Notes under the pieces: generated by a model
Database searches by the model: none
What the model was told of the DNA's origin: nothing
The model's input: only the letters and a program-made list of their open reading frames with translations
Part shown: positions 1 through 11,000 of the stretch, in pieces
Layout: the number at the start of each line of letters is the position of its first letter
How positions within the stretch are numbered: position 1 is the first letter of the stretch
Source of the DNA: Buddleja alternifolia
Lineage: Eukaryota > Streptophyta > Magnoliopsida > Lamiales > Scrophulariaceae
Direction of reading: 5' to 3'
DNA: 64,000 nt
NCBI GenBank assembly: GCA_019426215.1
Contig: CM033408.1
Location: 21,086,375-21,150,374, forward strand
Made by a program: the position numbers and the translations under genes

Positions 1-1311
1 GTACTAGCCCCTTGGTCTAGTCCATATGTTTAGTCCAATTCTAATTAATTATTTAATTGATACTATTATCAAATAAATAAAATTAAATAACTAATTATTC
101 ATATTAATTCTAATTAAGTATTTAATTAATACTATTATCAAATAAATAAAATAATTAAATAACTAATTAATTCATATTAATTCCATAATTAGTTTCTTCC
201 AAGAAATTAATTAACACATTAACATGATTAATCATCCAATGACTAATTAATTAATTTACGGTATCAAATACAGAAAAACCCCTCAAAACTTAAACCAATA
301 TTTTTTCTTTGTAAATCCTTTAAGCGCAACTCTTTAGGTCCATCTCAAAAGGCAAATGGGAGGAAACCAAAAGGACGTGGGTACCATCTACCCAGTCACG
401 TGGCCCACATCGCAATCCAATTGAGAACGAATGAATAGAATCATTTCAAACCTTTGCGCTGTGAATATTGTACGAGTATAAACCCTTTATTCTTATATCC
501 CAATCAAGTGAGAGTCACAGTTCAGTCAAATTCACAATGCTTGATTATATGCATAGCTCATAATGAATCGAGGTCACTGAGTATATTCTTATGCCAACAT
601 AAGTATCTCTATTGCTTTGGCCAAAGACTTTTGACCTCACTCATTCATGATGGCATATGATACATGTTCATTAACTTATGAGAGAATAAATCTCATTTTG
701 CTAATTAGTTAAAACTACTACCTGCCCATCAAGTTGCATTTCAAGATCGACCCCACCAATGGGTGAATTGTATCTAACTTTTCTAATGACAAACTTGATG
801 TCACAAGCACATCTTCAATGTGATTGCTCATGTTTAAGGTCCACTCGTACCTATCACAACTTATCAATTTTGTCATTAACTGTCATAGAGTGAAACCCAT
901 GTGATAAAATCGATACGAGCCATGTTCGAACTCATCAGTCCCACTGATGCGTCTATGACACAAGTTCCCACTAACATACTCATAGTGTTCGATTGGTACT
1001 TTCATGTCAAAACTTATGTCATACAAGTCTCTATCCAGTATTGATGTCTAGTTAATACTCTTTTCGACTTGCGAACCAATTTACATATTAAGGGTCGAAC
1101 TCTTCTAGTGTCATTCTTCCTAACCCAGAGGAAGTAAAAGATTCGCCTCAGTATCAAGGACATAACGTTGTTTATAAAACCCTTACAAATGCCTATAAGA
1201 AACAACATAACATGTCTTTTATTAAAACAAATTGTTTAATTACAAACTAATGCCCTATAATTCTAACCTCTATGGCATTTGAGGGCATAACACTAACAAT
1301 TTCACCCAACA
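1..1311 (-). mobile_element. Copia-type LTR, cut by the window edge
   Basis: Read on the minus strand, a long terminal repeat appears to begin at 1311 with TGTTGGGTGAAATTG and runs off the left edge. It interrupts the gag frame that resumes at 1312, which fixes its right boundary; the expected target duplication would start GGAGA. No coding frame is visible inside. Positions 38-175 hold two tandem copies of an AT-rich unit of about 65 bp. The TG start and the disrupted gag support an LTR; family assignment beyond Copia is a guess, and whether it is solo cannot be seen. Confidence 0.55.
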
Positions 1312-1895
1312 GGAGACTATTATACAGGCTTGAGAAAAATCAGGGAAGGGAGCTTTCTTTGTGATAACATCAATGATACTATTATATGAGCCGGGAAGAT
1401 TATTCAAGATTTGTAAAATGAGTTCTTGGTTAGAAATAGGATTGTCAACATCTTTTATATTATCAACTATATGTTTCATGTCACGACAAAAATCAGAAGT
1501 AGATAAATTACCCTTTTTGAAATTACAGAATTTCTCTTAGAGGTGTAATCAATGAGATGATTTATTATTAGTGAAAAAGGATTCAAGGTTATCCCAGATT
1601 TACTATGCAATATTAGGCCTGGCATTGGTTGGGCTAGGCCCAGACCCAGACCCAAAACTTTGGGTCTGGGTCTGGGTCTGGGCTCAGACCCAATACATTG
1701 GGTCTAGAGCTAGACCTAGGCCCAATGGGTCTCATTATTGGGTCTACTTTTGAGACCCAAAACAGTCTGGGTCTGGACCCAATCTTTTGGGTCCAGACCT
1801 AGACCCAATTACTTTTTTGCATTTTTTGAGTTTTTTTGTGTATTATTTTTGGACTTTGTTTGAGTTCTATCTTTTTGAAGTGGCAATTATTTCTT

Positions 1896-1927
<32 letters not shown>

Positions 1928-3118
1928 GTATGTATGTACGTATATTTATATACATATAATTTTTTTGTGTATTATTTTTGGGCTTTGTTTGAGTTCTATT
2001 TTTTTGAAGTGGCAATTATTTCTTACACACACACACACACATATATATATGTATGTATGTACGTATATTTATATACATATAATTTCACTAATATAGACAC
2101 ATATATCTATATGTATTTTTTCACTATACTTGCAATATGTGTGTGTGTATATATATATATATATATAGATATAGATAAAATGGCTGCATCACAATGAAGA
2201 CAAAGAAAGTGCAGAAGGAAGAACTCTGTCAAATACTGCTAATACAAATTCATCACCCAATTTTCATTGCACAGGAGAATTCATCAAAAAAATTGGTTAT
2301 AAACTCATCATTGCATTGCTAACAAAAAACTCAAATCATATTCTGCTAACAAAAAACTCAAATCATATTCTGCTAATACAATATTCTGCTAACAAAAAAC
2401 CCAAATCAAAAAACCCACAAGCCACCATTAATAAAATCAAAAACCCACAAGAAAAAATCAAAACTTTACCAACCGGCGGAGGTCACGGAGGCGGCGGAGG
2501 TCGCGGCGGCAGCGGCGACGGAGAGAAAGAGGGGCGGAGGACGAGAGAGGGAGAGAGATGAGAGCGAGAGATGAGGACAGAGAGACGAGAGCGAGAGATA
2601 GGTAAGAGAGAGAAAAAAAAATTATAAGAGTAATTTGGGTCTATGGGTCTGTGGGTCTAGACCCAGACCCAGACCTAGTTAAAAAAATTTATTGGGTCTG
2701 GGTCTAGGTCTAGACCCAGCAATTCTTTTGGGTCTGGGCCCAGACCCAGACCCAAAATTTTGGGTCTGGGTCTGGGCCTTGCCCAACCAATGCCAGGCCT
2801 ATGCAATATAACCATCAGCACTAATGTTATCAAGAAGAGTAGGATCGATAGAATTATAAATTCAAGTTTCTATTTTTGAATCTAAAGAGTACCATTCCTC
2901 ATCATCATCCGATTTTGGTAGGGAGGAACCATTAACATGACCAAGAACTCGATAACTACAACATATGTCCAAAAAAATCATTTTCCATAGTTTAAAACAA
3001 GGATCTTCTTCATAGAGTTTGAAATAAAGAGATGGTAAACCATATTAATGGCATATGCAGGATGAGACTTATGTGAGGTTGGCGGGGTTAGGTTTGGAGG
3101 TTTAGGGTTGTCAGGCAT
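1312..3118 (-). pseudogene. Ty1/copia gag (UBN2-type) fragment, interrupted
   Basis: The minus strand starts at an ATG at 3118 and reads a copia gag in several frames with stops. The best segment (about 1479-1312) has the UBN2 hallmark DVDNPISNQELILQILNNLP followed by a KAPFPDF-like stretch. The N-terminal part (MPDNPKPPN) carries frameshifts. A hAT element at 1614-2801 splits the frame, and reading across it gives a sensible gag join (WDNLESFF). The C-terminal side is cut by the LTR ending at 1311. It belongs with the LTR at 3321-3473 as the 5' part of an old minus-strand copia element. Gag forms the virus-like particle in active relatives; this copy is dead. Confidence 0.7.
1614..2801. mobile_element. 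Non-autonomous hAT element, 1188 bp
   Basis: Terminal inverted repeats TAGGCCTGGCATTGG and its complement bound the element. The 8-bp direct repeat TGCAATAT lies on both sides (1606-1613 and 2802-2809), the length typical of hAT insertions. Both ends carry long runs of GGGTCT/AGACCC subterminal repeats. Inside are a tandem duplication of about 130 bp (1826-2085) with AC, AT and GTAT microsatellites, and a GC-rich CGGCGG stretch near 2475-2560 that looks foreign to the AT-rich surroundings. No transposase frame is present. Confidence 0.8.
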
Positions 3119-3320
3119 AATGATAACAGGGAAAAAAGAAGAGAGAAAGTAAAAGAATTAAAGCGATTTTCTTACCATGATGTAGAAACCAGACGGCGGA
3201 AGGAGGCGGTCTATGGTGAGAGAGCATTGTACTGCGAGGTTGCTGGCGTCTTAGAGGGAAGAAGGTGGAAGACGTGAAGATCGAGAGGATTATGAGAGAA
3301 ATCCTAAAAGGCTGATACCA

Positions 3321-3473
3321 TGTTAGAGATGTATAAACCCCGTAAGGAACCTTGTATTACTTAGAAATGTATATATAAGTACTAGATTCTTGGAATATAA
3401 GTAAACTCTATCCTAGAAATAAGGAAAGAAATATACAATAAAGGTAAAGATATGATAAATATACTATCTAACA
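3321..3473 (-). mobile_element. Short copia LTR (153 bp) with primer site
   Basis: It runs TGTTAGAG to CTAACA (TG...CA ends). Directly inside, at 3312-3320, lies the complement of TGGTATCAGC, the initiator-Met-tRNA type primer-binding site, so this is the 5' LTR of the minus-strand copia whose gag follows at 3118. The LTR 3' end shares a GGTTCCTTACGGGG motif with other short copia LTRs in this window (near 9990 and 40665). Confidence 0.7.
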
Positions 3474-4249
3474 AATACCTTACGTCTCGTTCTCATCTCT
3501 TCAACCTATTCGTCCCAGATCCAAAACCGAAACGACCGCCCTCCCCCTAAAATTTCCCCTATTTTTTTTCTTTCTAGCAAGAAAGTTAAATGTGATGAAT
3601 ATCTATTTTTTATTTTTGTAGTTATCATTGGGGTTGATGAACTAAACTGGATACTTATATGGGTGATATAAAATGACTTAGAAATTTGTTGTTAAAGGAA
3701 TTCACAGACACCCATTGATCAGCAGGTGGAGTGAGGACCTGAACCGTCCTAGGTTTCTTTGGAAGCTTAGGCATCTTCCCAAACATTGTCAGCTAATTTG
3801 GTGTAGGTCTTCTGCTCTGGAATGTCCTCTGTTGTACTGAAATGAAAGAGCTGGCTGTTTGAGGACCAAATTCCGAGCAACATCCTGTCTGCCAAAACTC
3901 AACTTGATGGCTCCAAAATCCACTAATTCTGCATGGAAGAGATTCAAACAGCTCTCCCACATCCTATCCCTCAAAACTAAATGTTTTCAACCAGTCTAGT
4001 CATTTCAGGAGGACTTTGCAATACCTGTTTGTATGCCATCCCAGTCTTATTTGCCCTCGAGGACTCAGAGCCACTTTTCATCATCCCTAGGGTGATCTTA
4101 GTGCTCACTGGCATGTTTAACAAAGGAGCTCTGTATTGCTGCATACTTATTTTCTGGTTATGCGGCAAAGTCGGGTCGAATGTAAGGATGGTTGCTAGTT
4201 GCTTTGTATTTGAAACAAGCCGTTAGCAGTCTCCGTACGGCCTATGGTG
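3474..4249. other. Unclassified block with broken coding-like stretches
   Basis: This stretch is less AT-rich than its surroundings. The minus strand gives two adjoining open stretches (4168-3977 and 3974-3789, 63 and 61 codons) that look coding in composition (for example NMPVSTKITLGMMKSG) but match no family I can name. It adjoins the plastid ycf2 fragment and could share its organellar origin, or be a decayed element. Confidence 0.3.
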
Positions 4250-4750
4250 GAGTTGAAGTTTTACTAGCTTTACTTCCATTCCCGATCTCTTTAACTAGGT
4301 CAGATTATCCACGGATAACCCCTTCTTTTCATTGGTTGAAAGAATAGAGAATAGATCATCCGTATAATATACAAAAAGAAACTCCAAATGTTTGATATCT
4401 TTCTCTTTGGATAAAATCTCAATTCCAATGATGGTTTCATTAAATATATATCTTACAACTATAATCCCTCTTCTTTCCGATCCAGTTCCTTCACCACCAC
4501 GAATCCCGGTTAGATTTAGGCATGCTACACTTTTGAGCTATTGGGAGAGCCCAAGTACTCTCTTTCGGATTTAGGAAACAATTCTCAGAGATCTTTTTTC
4601 CTTTTGAAAGATACAGGAGCAAAACAATCAACCTAATAACATTGGAAGACCCAACCGATTCTTCCAATGTATCAATTTTGAGTCCAATGGAATTCATAGG
4701 TAAAGGAAGAAGCCCCTCAAATAGAGATTTTTTCTTTCGACCATATTTAG
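4250..4750 (-). pseudogene. ycf2: Nuclear plastid DNA: ycf2 N-terminal fragment
   Basis: The minus strand from about 4745 reads a near-continuous match to the N-terminal region of the plastid protein Ycf2: [11 protein letters not shown], then [39 protein letters not shown] and, in a shifted frame, [18 protein letters not shown] stop follows the SWW motif and further stops occur downstream, so it is dead. Ycf2 is a very large essential plastid protein of the inner-envelope import motor complex. Here only about 160 codons are present, next to nuclear genes and retroelements, which marks a plastid-to-nucleus insertion (NUPT). A route through the mitochondrial genome cannot be excluded. Confidence 0.8.
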
Positions 4751-5048
4751 GTTGTTAATACAATACGTAAGGACCACAACTACCATGAGTATTACACCAT
4801 TGATCGTGAAATATTACTTTCATAGTAAATTGTTAGCTGATTATAATGGTTGTTAGTTGATTGTAATTTATTGCAATTTGATATTCATAACATGCATCAT
4901 GTAACCGATTCATTCAAAAAGACAAAAAAAAACACTCTTTTTAGTTTCACACAACATTTTCTTTAATATAATATATAAATAAGAATAGTAACCTTTAAAG
5001 AAAAAAAGGTAAGAATAGTAAACACTCCCACTCATGGCGTTGTAATGT
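4751..5048. other. 3' flank of SWEET copy A with dispersed repeat copy 1
   Basis: Downstream (minus-strand sense) of the SWEET copy A stop codon. Positions 4837-4915 hold a repeat (TTAGCTGATTATAATGG ... ATGTAACCGATTCATT) that recurs near 22905-22990 and 25915-26185. No gene is seen. Confidence 0.5.
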
Positions 5049-8000
5049 TCAAGATTGTGAAGAAGTTGGAAGAAGAGGCTCTTGTGTCTGCAATCCTTCC
5101 TCAAAATCTGGTGCTAAATGCTTTGATATTGGTTTGGAATTTCTGTACATTGCATAGAGCACCACTTGAACTGTTCCAAATACAAATCCAATTCCACTTG
5201 GTACCTGCACAACATCACTCACGTCCATCTTACTTAAGCTTATTATTTCAATTCATAAATGTAAATTAATGTTACTTCTGTGCATAATCCATTAATATCT
5301 AGGATAACATATTAACATGGTAATCAAATAGAGTGTTAAAACGCTAGTCATAGTAACTTCTAGTGTTTTATGCTCTTCATAACACATTTCCTTCGATTAA
5401 CTCGGGTTTTGATTTTTGTTACTGTCATTCTAAGTCATGCTTGCTACAAGTTTGCACGGACACACACGATAAATATTCCCTAAAACCCAATATTTATCAG
5501 TAGACCCTCTATTTACTTAATATTGTCTGAAAGGGACAAAGTCCGCGCATTTCTAACCTAAATACGCCGTGTTTATTACAATCATGTACAAAATTTGGAC
5601 ACTACAACATTACAATATATTGCTCTGATCTTTGAGCTGAAATATATTGCTCTGATCTTTGAGCTCACTTAATAACTTTGGTCGTTGTTAAAATCCAATC
5701 TAATGAATCTAATAAGATTGTGATTTCTTACCATCCTCAGTACCAAATCAAAAACTTGCAATTTTTCGGATCGAGCAATTGGGTTGACACGGGTCATAAT
5801 AACTGACATTGGATAGGTTTTGAGGCAAAAATTATTACTGATAAGCATTTAGAGAAATTTGCAAAATTAGTCCTGTAGATACATGGGGTGGTGGGAGGAT
5901 GGCAAAATTGTTCATGTATCTTATTGCAATGACAATTTTGATCTTGTAACTAAAATTCGCGAATTGAAAACAAATTTGGCCTAATTTTTTATTTATTTTT
6001 TTAGTTTGGCTGGAATTGTCACATGACAAATTCAATTTGAAGATTTTTTATTTTCCGGCCAAATATGTTTAAGTGTCATTTTTCAAAATTTAATTTAATT
6101 TTAAAATGCTTACATAGATAAGAATAATTTAAACAAATAATTATATTAAAAATGTCTAAAAATTATTAAATATATATAAGTTTTATATTTCAAACTAATT
6201 TTTAAATTGAATATTAAAAATGTCTAACACATCAAAAAGTAAAAATTATATATACAAAATAATTTTTAATTTATATAAAGTTATTTTTTTAATGGAATAA
6301 TTTAGTATTCGAATTATACAATAAATTTAAATAAGTGTTCAACTTGTTATAAGAACATTAAAAGTATTTGAATATACAAAACAAAATATCAAAATTTCAA
6401 AAAGAATAGAGAATATTAAAATTACAAATCTTAAATTTGTTTTGAAATTTAAATAAAAAAAATTATTGATATAAATTTAAAATTTCTTTTCTAATATTAA
6501 TATTCTAATAAAATTATTGTACATTGATAAAAATATATTAGTTAAATATTAAATTACTTAATATAATTTAATAAATGTTAAAAAATTTATACTCAAACAA
6601 TTAGAGAATAGTCCCCAAACCGAAATTATAAAGAATGATATAGAAAAATATTGTAGTACTATTAAACACTTTTAATAAATGAAATAAATTTACAAAGAAA
6701 AGAAAATAAAGGGAAAAACTATCATCTTCCCAGAGACACCCACCTCCAGTCGCCGCCCACCCTTTGAAAAAAACACATTCACACAATTTAACAGTACAAT
6801 TGGGGTGGGCGGCTGGAAGATGATACAGATTCAAGTTTCCTATTATTTTCTTTAAAGTTCTTTCTTGACATTTCAATTTATATATGTTAGTTGATATAAA
6901 TATATAATAATAGTATGAAAAATAAACGGTTTTATGATTTTTTCGAGAATTTTCGTTTGGCATGTCAAGTTGGCAACTTGGGATCCACCTAAGTAAATTG
7001 GGCGGGAAAATAAAAAAAATCTCCTGATTGAATTGACCACGTGCCAATTTTGTCCAAATTAAAATTTTCTGGTTAAATTTGTCTTCAATTCTTAAATTTA
7101 AGATAGTTATATCACCGATTTGCTAGTGCAATAAGATACATGACCAATATTGCCACTTAATCTTATACTTATAAGACTAAATTTAAAGTTTTCCATAGAT
7201 ATTTATATATATAATGTATGGATGTGCAAATTATATGTGTCCATTGGGACAGTTAAGGATATAATGACATTTTACTATAGAGTGGTTGCAACTGAAAATG
7301 AGGAGGGTCAATGTCAGCATAAACGTAACTTATAACCTATGCTGCACGGGTAGTCTCATATCGGTATCATGTTTATATTCATTCTGGATATTTTCGGATA
7401 CAGTGTTCGGGACATTTTTGAAGTACTCGAAAATAAAAAATAAAAATATTATGGATACTATATCTGGTACAATATTTTTAGTATCCGACACGCTTTGGAC
7501 ACCAGGCATAGTATATTTTTAATATTAAACAATATTTTTTGAGTTTTTGTACTAAGATATGAAAATAAATAATATTTTTCGGTCTTTTATTAAACATTAA
7601 AACTGAAAAAGTTAAACAACAAAGAAATTTAAAGAACTTGAATTTTTTTTATTTAAGTCAATGAATCTATTGAATCAAATTTACTTTTAAATATTATACA
7701 TACATATACATACACATATCCTCAACATATTTCGTATGCATGTCGTGTCATATCCGTATTCGTATGTCATAGCTTATGGTGCAACTTTTGCGCCATTTTT
7801 GTATTTTACAGTAAATTAACTCCAACCCACAACTCTATTTTTAACACCAAAAAGAATATTTTCTAGAATATTTATTTTTACATCTTGTTTTATACTATTG
7901 TCCCTATTTCACAAATAATACCCAAATTTTTAGTTTTTTAACATATTCATCCAAAAAAAATATTTTGTTATTTTATAATATTAAATAATAAAACTCACAG

Positions 8001-11000
8001 TTAATATACATTTTATTATATAATAATTATGAAATATGCAATTTGTACAAGTTCCAATATACTTTTTATTTTTAGATAAATTTAGAGTGAAATCATATAT
8101 AATTGAATAAAAATAACATGCATAGAATATCATTGTACCTTCATATAGTTTAAAGGACTGAATTACAAAAGAAAAATAAAAAAAAAACTAAAATGCTAAA
8201 ATAAAAATAAAAAAAGGACTTGATACATATGTAAAAAGGACTACAAATTTGCACCAAATTTGGTGTTACGTATGAAGTGCCAACCCACATAATTTATACC
8301 ATCTCCAACACAAATTTGGTGTGCCGTTGGAGATATTTTTTTGATAATCAGAACTATTTTGATTAAAGAAAAAGGTGTGGGGTTGGAGATGGTTGGTTAT
8401 AACTTAGCATCACTCAATTTCAACCATAAACCATCGGCCCTACCCAGCTACAATTGCAAACCATCCGTACTCATTTGGTTTTCAAGGTTAATAATATTAA
8501 CTTAATACTGATTATGCCTTTCTTGGACTCATCATATTAAATATTTTCAAAAGTTTTAAGTTGGCGTCGGTTTAGAAAAATATAGTAAAAGATTAAAAAA
8601 TAAAAAGGTTGTCGGTGTTAGATATTATTGTTTACACCATAAAATAATTTGGGCTTTAAAATTATTAAGTCCAAAATGACACAAATATTACAATATTAAG
8701 TAAAGGAAAAATGGGTTCGCGAATAAATAAGACAGACCCATTGAATTCGAAAAGCTGCAAAAATATGGGCTGAATAAATAAAAGTCCAAGAAATAAATCT
8801 GAAGAATAAAGTAAAGTCCAAAAAACCAATAATCTACCTGAGAGAAAGAAGCGCTAAATTGAAAGATTTGAAAGAGCAAGGTTGAAGGCAGTTCCCGAAG
8901 AAAAGGAACGTGGGTTTCTCAAGGGTCAAGATATATACGGCCAAGAGGGACAGAGAAAAAAGACATCGCAAGATCATCAGACTTCTGCATTTTCGTTCTC
9001 TTAGGAGTAGTTTCTAGCGTAATGTAGGAGTAGATCGTAGCGTAACTTAGGAGTAGCTGTAATGTAGACTCGATGACATTTGCCTTCAAGGCTTGTATCG
9101 GCATTCGCTTGCCTGTAATGTTTCGGAATTGAAGACTTTCATGGAGGTATAAATTGTCGTTTATTCAGATTTAAGTATCGAATAGATAGTTTATGCACTG
9201 GACTTGAGTTTTCAATCGTCACTTTTGAACTCGAAAATATTAAGTTATAAAGGCTTGAACCACCGTTTAGCGTATCGAACGCAGGGGTTGAACTCGAAGA
9301 AGATGAAGATGAGTTCGAATGAAAAACAATACATTCGATCGAGAGATTCTCACGTAGGTATAAGATTATCTTTTGTCAGATTTAAGTATCTAAGAGATAA
9401 TTTTTATCTGGACTTGAATCTTTCCTTCACTGTATTATTGTTTCATTCGAAGACAATAACTCGAACCACCGTTTAGCGGATCGAACGCAGGAGGTGAGAA
9501 ATAATACATTCGATTGAGAGATTCTCACGTAGGTATAAGATTATCTTGTGTCAGATTTAAGTATCAGAGAGATAGTTTTTACCTGTACTTGAATTTTTCT
9601 TTTATGGTATTATCGTGTCATTCGAAGACAATACATATTTTAGTCAATTGCGGTCCGAATAATTAGTTTAAACAACACACCGAAGTGTTAAAGTCTGAAC
9701 CACCGTCTAGCGCATCGAATTCGAGCGCGGGGGTTGAAAGATAATCTCAAGATATAGATTATCGCGGGGCTCGGAACGCGTAGTTGGATCCACCCTAATC
9801 TAGTTTGTTTTTTTTAAACGAAACAATTATTATTGCTCTCCTAATTAGATTAGTATTATTATTGATTTCCTAGTTAGACTAGTATTCTTATTACCTTATT
9901 TATCTTTTACTTTCTTTATAGTTTGGGATTTTTTTGTATTCTCTCTCTCTTGTAACTCTATAAATATGTTACTCAATAATACAAGTTCCCTAAGGGGTTT
10001 GTTCTAATCTAACAGTCGGCAGGAAAAAAAAAAAATGGAACAGAAAAGGTTGATCTTTTATTTTGGGTTTCAAAAATTTCTGTTTGTTGACTAAATAAAT
10101 CACGTAATTACTTCTACTCATCTGAAACAATTTTGGGTAGATGTTAACACCATTTTAATATCCTACAATTCATAAAATATTCTTGGAATTCATAAGACGC
10201 TAAATTTTATTTTAGCCGTAAAGTATTACAGTATTTAGATACGATAAGATCACGAAGGTTCCAAAAGAGAACTATACAATTGTAAATTTTAAGGTAAATT
10301 TTAAGGAATTGGTAAAAAAAAAATTAAAACAAGTTAGGATTTTATTTGTAAAAATTTTGAAAAATAAGTTAGGACTTGCTTATTTTTTTCAGTGGGTTTA
10401 TAAAACATTCTAGCAATCTTATTTTCGAGCTTATAGATGAACTCATCTCCTAAAACTTTTGTTAATATAAACACTCTAAGCACATTACATAAATGTCAAG
10501 CATTTTTTTCTTAGATATTTCAATAAACTTATAGAATAACTCAACAAAATACCATCTTTCGCTACCAACACTAAAAGATCTGATAATTAATTTCTTATTT
10601 TATATGATTCTCAATGCTTAATAAATCGGTAAATCATGTAAATAATAAATATATATGTAAATTTTTAATATTTTCATCTTCATGTCTAATATTTACTATT
10701 ATTATCATTGTTATAGTTATTGTTATTATTATTATTTTTTTCTTGTTATTATTTTTCTGTGTGTTTGAGAGAGTAATCGTTATGCAATGATCATAAATAC
10801 ATTACCATACTTACCCCAAGAAACCAATCTTTGACAAGAACGGCGTAGAAAGTCCAAACCGCTCCATTCAAGAAAAGAAAAAATGAGAGAAGAAATGGCA
10901 TATACTCCACGCTCTTTCTTGTCACCACTGTTTTCTGCAAAACTCACACGCCAAGCAATATATTATACTACTAATCTTGAATAATAATAATAATAATAAT

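Larger units (their letters stand above)
5205..10814 (-). other. Giant intron 5 of SWEET copy A
   Basis: The intron lies between acceptor GTGCAG/GTACC at 5204 and donor GGG/GTAAGT at 10815. It holds a long inverted-repeat element (about 5840-7195), a nested pair of solo LTRs (8616-10014) and AT-rich sequence. Positions 7195-8615 and 10020-10814 contain no recognisable gene. Two stretches near 8300-8390 (CCATCTCCAAC ... GTTGGAGATGG) look like a small palindromic MITE. Confidence 0.8.

Noticed and set aside
1787..2197. Open frame of 136 codons rich in Tyr, Thr and His
   Set aside because: It is read through AC/AT/GTAT microsatellites inside a hAT element; not a gene.
1621..2780. GGGTCT repeats as interstitial telomere sequence
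   Set aside because: Plant telomere repeat is TTTAGGG; these are hAT subterminal repeats bounded by TIRs and an 8-bp duplication.
6601..7047. Minus-strand frame of 148 codons
   Set aside because: AT-rich composition, no domain, and it overlaps the inverted-repeat arm of a transposable element.
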